Below are positions 11,190 through 23,722 of a stretch of 64,000 nucleotides of DNA, one piece after another (position 1 is the stretch's first letter; each line of letters starts with the position of its first letter). The notes under the pieces are model-generated. The model was not told where the DNA came from, did no database searches, and saw only the letters and a list, made by a program, of their open reading frames with translations. A program made the translations under genes and the position numbers. The stretch lies in NCBI GenBank assembly GCA_029204225.1, contig CM055100.1, positions 46,698,073 through 46,762,072 on the forward strand, given 5' to 3'. This DNA comes from Diphasiastrum complanatum. Its lineage: Eukaryota; Streptophyta; Lycopodiopsida; Lycopodiales; Lycopodiaceae.

Positions 11190-11872
11190 GACTAGCCGGT
11201 CAGCTACGCAAGTCTCACAGGGATGGCCACGTTTTGGGATTTGTCAGGACAACCGTTGCGCAAGGTGCTGCCCACAGTGTAAGCATGGGTGCGCCCATGA
11301 TCGGGGTGGTCAGCAGAACGGGGGACTTGATGAGTCAAAGTGTTGCCCTCGAGGTGTAAGCACGGTCAGTTTTCGTGGTTCGGGCCTGGCGCCGTCTGCA
11401 CATAGGACAGATGAGGCAATGTGCTGCCATTAGGTTGGTGAAAGCATGGACTGTGCCTTGTGGGGTGCGGGGTGACATATTTGAACTGTACGGGTTAATC
11501 ATTGATACAGAGATGCTGCTCGAATTCGGGTGTAGAGCACGGGTGGTTAGCTGCTGGTGCGGGATAGCTGCCGATCATTTAGCTATAAGGGCTATCGACC
11601 AAAAAGTGGTGGGGTGTGACTGAGGCAATGTGCTACTTAATGGTGAAAGCACGGATGGTTGGATGGATGTTTTCCCATGGGTTAATTCTGTGATAGATTT
11701 GTGTGGGCGCGGTTAGGCAAAGGTCCTACGTCCGGTCTCAAGGGGAATGTGGCTTGAGAGGGATCCTCTGTGTTTGCTTTGGTTGGTATGTTCGTTTGTG
11801 GTGTGCTTGTTTGGACCTGAATAACCCCTAAACCTGCTTAACTTCTTCCAGGTGATCTGATCTAGTTGGGAG
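11190..11872 (+). other. gypsy-1A leader without recognisable gag
   Basis: Gag should be here, but I see no CX2CX4HX4C knuckle and no gag-length ORF. Short ORFs are open in two frames, including a Cys-rich CARCCPQCKHGC stretch near 11260; having two open frames in GC-rich DNA argues against coding. The same leader occurs in gypsy-1B and, inverted, in LARD-X. Confidence 0.6.
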
Positions 11873-14800
11873 TTGAAGGAGGAATTTACATTTGTGTGTA
11901 GACGACATACAAGTATGGAAAGGAGCTTTCATGGGTCAACCTCCAAGATTGGTTCAAGATTACTATTCCTATCCGGAAAGATCGCGGGGAGGAAGTCAGA
12001 TTTCATGATCGACTCCGGAGCTTCACATGACTATATTTCAAGGAGCGTAGTGGAACAGTTCCGCTTGCCGACCAGAAATGTAACATCAACGCTCAAGGTA
12101 GAAACAACAAAGGGAGCACTGGACGCAGACAAAGCGACATTGAACATCCCGGTGTAGATTGGGAGATGGAAGGCTAAACTTAACTTTCTGATTTTAGAGA
12201 TGGATGCCTTCGATGTAATTTTGGGCCTTCCCTGGCTAAATGAATATTGTATTGCAGTTTTGGGTAGGAGCTCAAACTTGGTTCTCTTGGATTACAAGGG
12301 ACAGATCCGTATGAGAAAAGCTCTACCTGGAGGGAACGCGAAGGGCACCGATATTGAACAAAATCTGGTTGCTGCATCTGTGATTAAAAGCATGGCGAAA
12401 GGGAAAAGGTCAAAGTGCTTTCTTTGTATCTACAGAGAGGTTCTAGAAGGGAAAAATGCACAACAGAAAAACTTGCCAAAGGAGGTGGCAGATTTGCTAG
12501 AGGAATTTAGCGATGTGTTTCCAGAAGAACTCCCAGCTAAGTTACCTCCTCGAAGACCAGTGGACCATAAGATTGAGTTGGTACCAGGAACAAAACCAAC
12601 TTCACGAGCATCTTATAGGATGTCCCAAGAAGAGTTGGTGGAACTGAAATGACGACTTGGTGAATTGATAGACAAAGGATTCATTAGACCCAGTGCTTCG
12701 CCTTTTGGAGCCCCTGTACTATTTGTGGAAAAGGTAGACAAGACACTGCGGATGTGTGAGGATTACCGCATGCTCAACAAGGGTACCATCAAGAACAAGT
12801 ATCCCATGCCTAGAATTGATGACTTGTTTGACCAGCTCAAACATGCCAGATATTTTAGCCGAATAGATCTTAGATCTGGATATCACCAAATTCGAATAGC
12901 TAAAGGCGATGAGCACAAAATGGCTTTTCGAACACGGTATGGGAGTCACGAATTCAGGGTGATGCCGTTCGGTCTAACAAATGCACCAGCCACTTTTTGC
13001 ACGTTGATGAACAACATTTTTCAAGACTGCTTAGATGAATTTGTCATTGTGTACATGGATGACATCTTGGTGTTTAATCGTAGCCTCAAAGATCACATTA
13101 AACATTTAAGGACTGTCCTTAAACGACTAAGGAAGAATAGCTTGTTCGCGAAAAGAGAAAAATGTGAATTGGTGGTAGAGGAAGTTGATTTCCTTGGACA
13201 CGTTATAGGCTACGGACGAATTCGGATGGATCCTAAGAAGATCAAGACTATCTTGGATTGGCTGGCTCCTAAGACTGTTCATGGCATCAAATCCTTTGTG
13301 GGCTTATGTAACTTTTACAGGAGATTCATTGAGGCATTTAGCAAAATTGTGGCACCACTGTTGGAGCAGACCAAGACTCATCTGAAGATGACATGGACAC
13401 CGGAATGTGAAGCAGCGTTCCAAGAACTAAAACGACGGATCACTCAAGAACCCATTCTTGCCTTACCAGACTTTAGCAAACCTTTTGAAATACATACAGA
13501 CGCGTCGAACTTTGCTATTGGGGCCGTGCTGATGCAAGACATAAAGCTTGTTGCATATTTTTCAAAGAAATTGAGTGACGTAGAGCGACGATGGCCAACT
13601 CATGAAAAAGAAATGGTCGGAGTAGTTCAAGCAGTGGAGCATTGGAGACATTATGTGGCAGGAAAACCCTTTAAGGTGTTCACTGATAATGTATCACTCA
13701 AGTACTTCTCATCCCAAGGTATGCTCACGCCAAAGCAAATGCGATGGCAAAACTTTCTCTTGAAATTCAATATAAACATCGTACACACGGCGGAAAAGAA
13801 CAATGTGGTGGCGGACACACTAAGTAGACATGAACACTTGATGGCAACAGTGACAACTCAGGTGACCGACCTACTCCAAGAAATCAGGGAGAATTATGGT
13901 GCAGATGCGTTGGCGAAGGACTTAATGATCGAATTCTAGCTGGGAAAGCCTCGTAAACATTTCACTTGGAAAGATCAAATGGTTGTTTATAAACAACGCA
14001 GAGTATATGTCCCAGACAACATCAACCTGAGGAAGAAAGTCTTGCGAGAACATCATGACGTACTAGTCGTCGGACATCCAGGGGTGAATCGCATATATGA
14101 ACTTCTCAAAAGAGGCTTCTATTGGCCAGGTATGTGGGTAGACGTTGAATCCTATGTGCAAACATGCCCGACATGTCAACAAGTGAAGGTGGAACCGCTA
14201 GCTCTAGCAGGACTACTCCAACCATTACCGGTACCAGCATACCCATGGGATTCGGTGAGCATGGATTTTATTGTTCAACTACCATGGTGCCAAGGCTTCG
14301 ACTCAATTTATGTGGTGGTTGACCGCTTTTCAAAGCAAGTTCATCTAGTACCAACTAAGAGTTCAGTGACAGCTGAAGAAGTGGCAAGGTTATTTTTCAA
14401 ATGTGTCTTCAAATACCACGGCCTGCCTAGAACGATTATTTCTGACCGAGACACCAAGTTCGTCGGAAAGTTTTGGAATTTTTTATTTCGCCTCATGGGA
14501 ACTGGACTGAATTTCAGCACTACATATCACCCTCAGACAGATGGTCAAACGGAACGAGTCAATCGACAGATTGAACAATATTTACGAAATTATGTCGCTT
14601 GGGACCAATCCGATTGGGTCAACTACTTGGATATTCTCGAGTTTGCACATAACAACCAAGTGAACAGATCTACTAGAAGGGCACCCTTCGAGATAAGCAA
14701 TGGTCGGCTACCGATTGTTCCGAGTTCTTTTCTTACAGGCGAGCAGGAAACACCAATACCTACTGTAGAGGAATTCATCAATGAATGGCACAAACAGCTG

Positions 14801-15304
14801 ACAAAGGTGAAGTCATTTTTAGAGCAGTCACAAAGGAGTATGGTAGCTGACGTAAACCCACATCGACGAGAACTGGAATTTGAGGAAGGTGTTCAAGTAT
14901 GGATGAACACAAAGAACATTGCGTTACCAAAAGGTTTTTCTCATAAGTTCGTTCGACCTTATGCGGGACCATATTATGTCACCAAGAAGATCAACCCAGT
15001 GGCTTACCAATTGGCGCTACCGTCCAGCTTGGATATACACAATGTGTTTCATATCTCATTACTCAAACGGTACAAACCAGATGAGCGATTTGATCAACAA
15101 CACGAACTCCGTCACCCACCAACGACACTTGATGATACAAAGAGACAGCTTGTACCAGAACAAATATTGACACATAGAAAGCGAACTGGCGTTCAACATG
15201 AATATCTAGTGAAGTGGCTACGGGCTCCACTTATTGAGGCTTCTTGGGAGTACGAAGACAAACTTAAGGAGGGAGCCCCTGAAGTACTAGCAGATTATCT
15301 GTAG
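11873..15304 (+). pseudogene. gypsy-1A pol (PR-RT-RH-IN-chromodomain), 3 nonsense codons
   Basis: One frame runs the full length, broken only by TAG 12155, TGA 12650 and TAG 13937. Domains in order: aspartic protease with FMIDSGAS at 12002-12025; RT with YMDD at 13052-13063; RNase H with HTDASN near 13490; integrase with an HHCC-type region (14047-14180) and DDE motifs near 14260, 14440 and 14530; C-terminal chromodomain near 15150-15300. Length and order match plant chromoviruses apart from the missing gag. gypsy-1B has CAG where the first stop lies, so that stop is recent. The start is not fixed; protease similarity begins near 11950. A 12-bp insertion relative to gypsy-1B lies near 11955. 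Confidence 0.88.
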
Positions 15305-15596
15305 AAGAACCAAAGCAATAGCCGTTTTCCCAGATCGGCACACACAGCACTACCTGGCGGCATGCCTCCTACATAAACATTCATGGCCATTCTGAAGTTC
15401 AAGGAACTTCCAGGTATCTTTCTTAAGTTTGTCAATAAATCACTTGCAGCTTTACACAGGTTTTACGTAAGTGAACTTTATCTATACTTTTCCTGTGCTA
15501 CAAAGTTGTTAAGGCCGGTGAATTAAGCCCGTGCCATACGTCCTAGGTCTAGTTTGGCCCTGATGAGGACATCAGCTTTTTCAAACAAGAGGAGGA

Positions 15597-15748
15597 TGTT
15601 GTAAAGCTGACTCAGATGCACCCAGCGTGCCCTGTAAGACTCTAAGGGGTGACGCTCCCTAAGGTCCCAGAGCAAGTTAGACGTCAAGGACTGAGCCTCC
15701 GACCTGTGGTGAGCCAGTCAAGTAGTTACAAGTCATGAGCTAGCTCTG
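15597..15748 (+). repeat. gypsy-1A 3' LTR, truncated
   Basis: The first ~152 bp match the 5' LTR (TGTTGTAAAGCTGACTC to gctagctctgg), then the sequence leaves the LTR. The polypurine tract aagaggagga lies immediately upstream. Confidence 0.82.
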
Positions 15749-16190
15749 GGGCTCTCACGGTTTAGGGCCCCTTAGATGAATGCATGGCGATACCACCGTT
15801 ATGGTACCGGCGATACCATAATGGCGGTACCACAGGGAACTATGATGTGGATCGCGACTAAAATTAGAATTTTTCGATACCCAAAATCAGAATTTTCGAT
15901 AAAGGATCGACTTGGAAAAACCGTAAATTTTCAAAATCCAAAATCAGAATTTTTCAATACCCAAAATCATATTTTTTTTCAATATGAGATTGACTCAAGA
16001 AAATTCATAATTTTCGATACCCAAGTTCGAAATTTTTTGATACCCAAAATCAAAAAATTTCAATACGAGATCGACTCGAAAAAATTAAAATTTTTCGATA
16101 CCCAAAATCAAAATATTTCGAAATTTGTAATTTTTTGATACCCAAAATCAAAAATCTTCGATACCCAAAATCAAAATTTTGTGTGCGTGT
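15749..16190. repeat. Junction, small inverted repeat and AT-rich tandem repeats
   Basis: Just past the truncated LTR, 15785-15833 holds an imperfect inverted repeat (ataccaccgttatggtacc against ggtaccgccattatggtat). From about 15860 degenerate copies of tttttcgatacccaaaatc run to a (GT)n tract at 16180-16205. Related repeats occur at 1-40 and 53130-53430, always at the 3' side of a methyltransferase copy. Confidence 0.7.
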
Positions 16191-17502
16191 GTGTGTGTGT
16201 GTGTTAGCCATTCCCATTTATTTCTGCATATTGTGTAAAAACATGAGTAAAACTATAGACATTGGATAGATGAATGGATGCAAATTAAATATCGATTATT
16301 CGGATAAATCCAACATTTTGCATGTTTTCTTCTTTGAGACAATGACTATGGGTGAACCCATTCATTGCTTAAGACTAGATAAATACCTTTTGCTTCAAGG
16401 TATTTATCCACTTCTGCTTTGATTATCAATTAATAATGAGGATTTAAACTGTAATGTCTTTATCAAATAGGTAGAGCTTCTAGCTTAAGATCAATCCTAT
16501 GTTACGCGATTCCCATTATCAATAGAAACTCAAAACTACAAAGGCAATGTAAAAAATTGGTTGAGACACTAAGTATTTCCATGATTCTTGTCTTGATTCA
16601 ATCAACAAGTCGATTGTATAAATAGTTATGAATTTTGGCTTTATTTACACAAAAATTTGCCATTCTCTCATTTGTCAAATGATTTTTTGTGTACAAGTTG
16701 ACTAGATTACATGTACCTCGAGATAATGCTTGAATGGTTTGAAAGATTCAAGGCCCTAGTAAAATTTCCCCATGCATATTCTTGCACAAATAGTTTTCCA
16801 GGTAGTCCTTGTATATAAGCAATCCAGCTTAAAGGATGAATACAAAGCACAATATAATGTCATTGTGAAAGTTTGTTGATTGCTTGACTTTGTTTTAACT
16901 AATGCCATTCTTGTATACAATAATTTAGTACGATTTTGCTATTTAGAATGTTTCTTGGGTAATATCACGATGACATCAACCTAACATTACATGTTGCATG
17001 TAGGTGCACAAAATTCGTATAGAAAACAGGACTTGAAACAAAAAGCTTCATGTATTTGATACGGTGAATGTGATGAAATCTTTAGATTGCTGAGTTTCAT
17101 GAGATGTAAATGACATCACAACTCTCCAAGGTCATCTCATGTATAAACTATAAAAATAAATTGTCTCTTAAAATGATTATTCTATTTTGTTATATTAGAG
17201 TGGTCAAAGTAATACTCTTGACTTCTTGATATTATAAACATGTTGGAGCTATCGTAATGCAAAAGATAAATGTGGAATTCGTTCTACTATGAAGAGCAAT
17301 AAACTCACACTTCATTAAACAAGAAAATCATTGCCATTGAAAAGATCTCTCCTTTCCAAGTGCACTTACAATTTCTTGAGAAAGGCTTAGGTTTACCACC
17401 GAAGCATGGCATGAGAAAGCTCAAAAGCAATGCTCTAAACAAGTTATGGAGTTCAAAAAGCCATGACAATCTAAACGATGATAAGCATCAATAGAGAGAG
17501 TA
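16191..17502. other. 3' flank of methyltransferase copy B
   Basis: Non-coding AT-rich DNA parallel to the flank of copy A, with two deletions at about 16829 and 16927. I see no gene or RNA in it. Confidence 0.7.
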
Positions 17503-18782
17503 TCAAGAAGATGGTTTTACTGCCTTGAATACAAAATACTCGACAAGTCCTTGTTCATAGGCCTTCATAAGGGCAGGTAAAGCCACGGAAAATGCTTTGA
17601 CTCCAACTGCAAGCACATCATGATATGTTTTTTCAAATAGAGAGTATAGACCAACTCGAATAAAAGGCACTTCTAGAGTCATCCTTAAATTATAACCAAA
17701 TGCGGAATAATTAAAGAATGATTAGTGCATTACCAATAGAGAGATCTGAATTCTTGTAGAAGTGAATCCATATCGGCACTCCTGGAGTTACATACTTCGT
17801 CCAATTATCACTTTGAATAGCCTACAAGCGTAGGCACAGTATCATGAGTAGATTATCATATATAATTGAACCAACATAATAGAACTGATCGTATAAATTG
17901 GAACAGACTTGACAACATGTTCAGTACATCAAATCTGCAATGAGCTAGTAATTACCTCCAATCCATTCTCTTCTGCCAATCTGAGATATAGGGATGGCTG
18001 TGACCACGAAGCAACAGCAAGGTCATCGGAAAAAATGTTTTCCAAGACTTCCTGAGAAGAAAAAAAATGGCATTGGAAAATAGTTTCCTAGGACTTCTTG
18101 GGAAGAAGAAAATGACTTTGAGCTCCTTCAATCACAAAATCAGTCATACTTGACCTTGAGCGCAATAAATAAAATGTGACAGAGATTACTACCTTCTCAC
18201 TTTCACTCAGAGATTTTTCATGAGGTAAGAGTTCACGATTGCACATTGTTGTCAACACAATTTTACCTCCAGGCGCAGTCACACGAGCAAGTTCCTTCAT
18301 GAGCTACATGAAAACAGTCCTATGCCTGAAGGTGCTCAAACTGCATTTCACTCTACTCACTAATTTACTTAGCTCATTAGTTCGCTGCTCTACACATTGA
18401 GTTGCTGTTATTGGGAACCCTAGATTGCATAAGGCCGGAAGATCTGATTTACTTGATGTTTATACCTGCTCCCGCTCTAATGTATGATCGGCGCACTCCA
18501 AACACCACACAAGATCGTACTCATTATTTGGGAACATAAGTGTACGTGCATCTGCATACAAAAAGCTCACCTGCACGGTTCAGAGATAATTAGATGCATA
18601 GGATATTCTCTTTTGCGGTGTGCATGAAAACATAAATAGACAAGAATGGTCGTCCGGTCTAATTGAATTAACTAGCTATAGCCATAATGGAACTAACATT
18701 TCCTCAACAACGTTAAAAATACCTCTACTCACCATCATTGCCATCATTGTGTCTGTATCCTTGGCTTTCCCTCACTTGACGG

Positions 18783-18844
<62 letters not shown>

Positions 18845-19723
18845 TAAGGATTTTATCCATGACTTCTTTTTGTATTTTACTTCCATTTGAGAAAATCAGC
18901 TCCTATAACTAAATATCGAGCTAGGTCACACACGCACACACATACTTACGCATGCAAGCAACTTGCTTGCTATCTCACAGCGAGACTACCTTATCTGACA
19001 GGTTTTGAGAAGCTGTTAGCTTGGTAGCAATTTCCACCTCAACCTTGGCCAAGCTGATGCCTTGAACGGTTGCGTGTGGAAATTTTTTGCCGAAGTAGCG
19101 GGATGCTGCACCAAGGCCCATTCCAACATCTAAAATTCTCTGCGGCCCATGACCACCACCATCTGCTGCAGGACCACCTACCAAACTAAATAACAAATTT
19201 CGTCTCCAAATTATACCTTGCAGATATTCTATAAATTGATTCATGAAAGCGTTAAGTTAAAGAATGCAAGTAAAGTTTTGCCAACATCATACGCAGCTGG
19301 GACGTATTCCGAACTGAGCTTTCTGAATGCCCATTTAAAGAACGTTGCGTATCAGAAACATATTACTATATGCTATGGACTGGAAAAGCAGGAGAGCGCT
19401 TATACGATGATGTTACTGTTTCCTGAAGAAACTATCAGCAGATTAAGAGCATTAATCTGCTAAAAACAAGGAACAGTACCAGGAATATTGGCCCATAGAA
19501 GCAGCTTATCGATTAATCTCACAGCTGCCTCTCGAGCAAAGGTAAATGAGTCTTCATTGAGAGTACCATTGCCGTCTAGTTGCAGATGATTCTCGTAATA
19601 CCCATGATGGCAGTGATCCCCCAACGATTCACTCCAGAGTGCAAACAGGTCTCCTCCGTAGGTTTGCTCGAAAGCGGACGACTGCTGCTGCTGCTCCTCC
19701 TGCCCATGTACTTCTCTGCCCAT
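17503..19723 (-). CDS. SAM-dependent methyltransferase copy B, 7 exons
   Basis: Exons 19480-19723, 18990-19177, 18466-18570, 18193-18303, 17956-18051, 17734-17821 and 17503-17672 have the same lengths and phases as copy A, again 333 residues. Motif I and the ELARVTAPGG block are kept. Differences include TLMFP where A has TLPFP, and DHTLE where A has DHILE, both in exon 3 near the acidic/substrate region. Intron 2 carries an expanded (CT)n at about 18782-18840. All exons are open, so B could be functional; the P-to-M change might affect activity. The upstream flank ends after about 130 bp at a junction with LARD-X DNA (19857), so it may lack its native promoter. Family and substrate caveats are as for copy A. 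Confidence 0.8.
18782..18840. repeat. (CT)n microsatellite in intron 2 of copy B
   Basis: About 29 CT units with one early interruption; the same site in copies A, C and D has only about 9-12 units. Reading frames across it are artefacts. Confidence 0.9.
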
Positions 19724-19856
19724 AGCAAGAGGAGGATGAATACGAGAATGGATATTGTGAGACTTATGAGTGCTCACAGACAATGTGCAAAGTCCTACAA
19801 CCAACTGTACCAGACCAACCTACACAGAGAATGGGCAAAGTCCTACAACCAACTGT

Positions 19857-20792
19857 CCCTGAGCCAAAGGATTTATCGTTTGATTGCCCACATTATGGTC
19901 CACTCCGTGCCTTGTTGCTTCTGCACCTTGATTTCTCTCCTTGTCCCAGTCTGATCTTGATACTTTTCCATATTGGCTCTTTAAGGTAGGCAAAGATTGA
20001 GTACTCCGCAATGCACCACTCACTTAGCTTGAAGTATCTCTTTGAATCAACCCAAATGTAACCATTGACCTTGTGGAAAGGCAAAGGGACGCACCAGTTT
20101 GATCCGCATCCGAACTATCTCTTCGCGTTTGTTTGAAGCACCATGTCTGTCGCGTAAAACATGACTTTCACAATTCCATCACTGGTCAGTTGCCTCACAG
20201 TCAAAACAAGAAGTGTACATCGAGCTTGGCTTCAAGTAGCTCTCTTTGAATCAGACACATGCACCCAGAGTTTGCACTAGTCCGATCTCAACGCGAACTG
20301 TCCCTTAGCGTCTGTTCGAAATACCAAGTCTCTCATGCAAGACTCAACTTTCACAGTTCCTTCATTGATCAGCTGCCTTACACGTAACACAAGCCAGCAT
20401 ACTCATATGTTTCCTCATCATTGCTGGTCCAGAGAAAGCCTATAACAAACTTTCCTTTCTACAACAAAAACTTGTCAACTTATTAGGTCCAAAGTTCGCC
20501 AGTCTCCTCGTGTGAGTATGGCTAGGTCAACTTGAATTTGCCCCCATTTTGATCAACTTTCATTCAAAATTTGCCCCAAGAGAGAGGTGTGTGTGATAGT
20601 TCCCCTCCACTTATAAAATCAGTTGATCGGACTTAGAGTAGAATTCTTCGGACAAAAAGCCTTTCCAACACTTTGCTTCCCATCTGCTAGGATTATGGCT
20701 CGATCCAACTTGTTGCCAATCTCTGAAGAGGACCCTAGCCTTTTCCCCTTTGAGGAAAAACCCAACTGATACTGGATATCACCCATGCTGAG
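19857..20792 (-). mobile_element. LARD-X interior fragment, block B
   Basis: Matches 5476-6410 of the LARD-X interior in block A, starting abruptly at ccctgagcc after the repeats upstream of copy B and ending at the solo LTR. Only short ORFs, no domains. Confidence 0.72.
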
Positions 20793-22038
20793 TGTAGCGC
20801 AGGCATCCCAAAGGGAGTCGGGAACCACGACTTAGCTTCCCAGCCTTCAACTCTTGCCATCCAAACGCACTTGACATACAAGCAGCCAACTCGCCAACAA
20901 CTATCAGACTTAACCAACTTGAAGTTCCGAAAACCAACATTGAGATCCAACCTGGCGCCATGCCAGATTGGGGGTCCCGACGTGGGTGACTTCCCTCCAA
21001 GCAAGCCGCCCGACATACATCAAACTTAACCAACTCGAAGCTTCGTTACAAACGAGTAACATCCATTCCAAGCAAGCGGTCTGACTTACATCAGACTTAA
21101 CCAACTGAAAGCTTCGTCACGAGCGCTGGAAGCCAACCTGGCGCCACGCCAGACTGGACAGCCATAAACAGGTAACATCCACCCAAGCAAGCCATCCAAC
21201 TCAGCCGACAGGTTAGAGCCCGTTCCCCAAGAGCTTAACCCATTCACGTTCATGCAAGGAATACTCAGAATCACAAGCCGCGACAGATATGGAAACAACC
21301 AGTTCCTGGACCAAATGGTCCCCACAGCATACCGCTGGCGCCACGGACCGAATGGTCCCGACGGCATACCGCTGGCGTCCCGGGATACGACCCTCAGCTA
21401 TGTGCCAAGTTAAAAATTTTGAAAGCGGCCTTAGAACTGGCGCTTTTACCGAACACTGAAACCCAGAAGGTAATCAGAGTCAGTTTGAGAAAAATCCCAC
21501 TTTATTGATAAATCTGAGAAGGTTACATTTCAAGTGTGTGACCGACCCTAGTCTCCGGGGCGCTAGCATGCCAAGGCGAGAGCCACGACAACATTCCAGC
21601 AAGGGAGGCTGAGACTTGGTTGGAACTCGCCCTGAGTCGCAACCCGCACTCCCCTATAGTATTGGTGTGATTCGGCACCCCCCCCTCATACCAAGCACTC
21701 TACCCAAGCTGGTAAAGCACGTTTTTCTCTCTCTAGAATTTTCTCTTTCTAGAAAGTCATTTTCTCTCTCTAGATTTTATTGATCCCCAGGTTTCCTTTG
21801 ATCATGTCTAGATCGTGTGAGGTGATTGCACATCGATCTGATCTCTCTGGACTCCGCTAGAACCGATTAAAGATTTTCAGCCATAGGAACTTGGCGCCGG
21901 CTGGATTCTGGTCACAGTGGAGCCGGGAGCGGCGCCGACGCAGTTGGCACCGGGAGCAGCAGGGGCGCTGCTGGCACCAGGGACATAGTTGGCGCCGATG
22001 GCGCCGGAAGTAAAGCTTGTAAAGGTAGCTTTACAACA
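20793..22038 (-). mobile_element. LARD-X solo LTR with target site duplication
   Basis: A 1246-bp LTR with the LARD-X ends (plus strand tgtagcgcagg ... tttacaaca) and no PBS or interior on either side. Flanks are ctgag on the left and ctcag on the right, a 5-bp target duplication with one change. The empty site survives at 6403-6425 (catgctcaatgag). It is the same site that carries a full LARD-X in block A. Confidence 0.78.
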
Positions 22039-23722
22039 CTCAGTGAGTTTCAGTTCCAAAGGTGGCCGTCCCAAAATGAAGACCAACTGTTTCATAGAAG
22101 ATCTCCCCTGAAATTGCCCTTTCCAACTTTTGACTTCCTGCTTGCGTCTGGTGGGCGTTGTCGCAAATGAAACTAACCCAAGAAACAGGCTAGCCATCCA
22201 TCCTTTGCAAACATTGAGTCGTTTCGTTGTCGTTCATGTGCGAGTACTTGAACTGCAAATCCGCCCCACAGATTCTGGATATCGCGCATGCTCAGTGAGT
22301 TTCAGTTCCAAAGGTGGCTGTCCCAAAATGAAGACCAACTGCTCCATAGAAGATATCCCCTGAAATGGCCCTTTCCAACTTTTGACTTCCTGCTTGCGTC
22401 TGGTGGGCGTTGTCGCAAGTGAAACTAACCCAAGAAACAGGCTAGCCATCCATCCTTTGCAAACATTGAGTCGTTTCGTTGTCGTTCACATGTGAGTACT
22501 TGAACTGCAAATCCGCCCCACAGATTCTGTAGTCCTCTTTGTTTGATGGTATCAGCCTTCAAAAGAAAAGGTTCCTTCTCGAGCCATCAGCTCCTTGTAT
22601 CACAAGCAATCATGCAAACCAGGCAAAGCACGAGTACTAAGACTCACCATGAATATATACAAGTAAGACACTCAGGCAGGTTTACTAACAAGTAACAAAG
22701 ACAAGGTCCCCCTTTGAGATGGTCCTGCTAACGGACCTTTGCATGGCCGCGCCCATACAAATCGATCACGGAATCAGCCCACATAGGACACCCTTCCAAC
22801 TATCCGTGCTTTCACCATTAAGAAGCACATTGCCTCAGTCACGCCCCACCACTTTTTGGTCGATAGCCCTTATAACTAAACGATCGGCAACTATCCCGCA
22901 CCGGTAGCTAACCACCCGTGCTTTACACCCGAATTCGAGCAGCATCTCTGTATCAATGGTTAACCCGTACAGTTCGAATATGTGGCCCCGCACCCCACAA
23001 GGTACAGGTCGTGCTTTCACCTCCCTAGGCAGCACTTTGCCTCATCCGTCCTATGTGCAGACAGCGGCAGGCCTGAACCGCGAGAACTGACTGTGCTTAC
23101 ACCTCAAGGGCAGCACCTTGACTCATCAAGTCCCCCGTTCTGCCGACCACCCTGACCGTGGACGCACCCGTGCTTACACTGTGGGCAACACCTTGCACAA
23201 GAGTTGTCTTGATGAACCCCAAACCGTGGCCATTTCTGTGAGATCCACATAGCTGACCGGCTAGTCGGCTCTGATACCACATGTAGCGCAGGCATCCCAA
23301 AGGGAGCCGGGAACCATGACTTAGCTTCCTAGCCTTCAACTCTTGCCATCCAAACCCACTTGACATACAAGCAGCCAACTCGCCAACAACGATCAGACTT
23401 AACCAACTTGAAGTTCCGAAAAACAACATTGAGATCCAACCTGGCGCCATGCCAGATCGGGGGTCCCGATGTGGGTGACTTCCCTCCAAGCAAGCCGCTC
23501 GACATACATCAAACTTAACCAACTCAAAGCTTCGTTACAAACGAGTAACATCCATTCCAAGCAAGCGGTCTGACTTACATCAGACTTACCCAACTGAAAG
23601 CTTTGTCACGAGTGTTGGAAGCCAACCTGGCGCCACACCAGAATGGACAGCCATAAATAGGTAACGTACACCCAAGCAAGCCATCCAACTCAGCCGACAG
23701 GCTAGAGCCCGTTCCCCAAAAG
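22039..23722 (-). mobile_element. Outer LARD-X fragment, block B
   Basis: Counterpart of 8578-10259: interior with the 252-bp tandem duplication (22039 and 22291), PBS 23267-23279, LTR part 23282-23722 cut by the gypsy-1B LTR. Non-coding. Confidence 0.72.

Larger units (their letters stand above)
10260..15748 (+). mobile_element. gypsy-1A chromovirus, 3' LTR truncated
   Basis: Ty3/gypsy element: 5' LTR 10260-11174 (TGTTGTAAAG start, ..GTGCAACA end), PBS 11177-11189, about 700-bp leader, pol 11873-15304, polypurine tract gaggagga just before 15597, and only the first ~152 bp of the 3' LTR (15597-15748). The C-terminal chromodomain marks it as a chromovirus. It sits in a LARD-X LTR at the same base as gypsy-1B, so insertion came before the A/B duplication. 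Confidence 0.85.

Noticed and set aside
11167-11433. Cys-rich small ORF (CARCCPQCKHGC) repeated near several PBS sites on both strands
   Set aside because: It lies in a GC-rich leader where two frames are open and includes the PBS itself; copies are recent repeats, so conservation of the frame is not evidence for coding, and the Cys pattern does not match CX2CX4HX4C.
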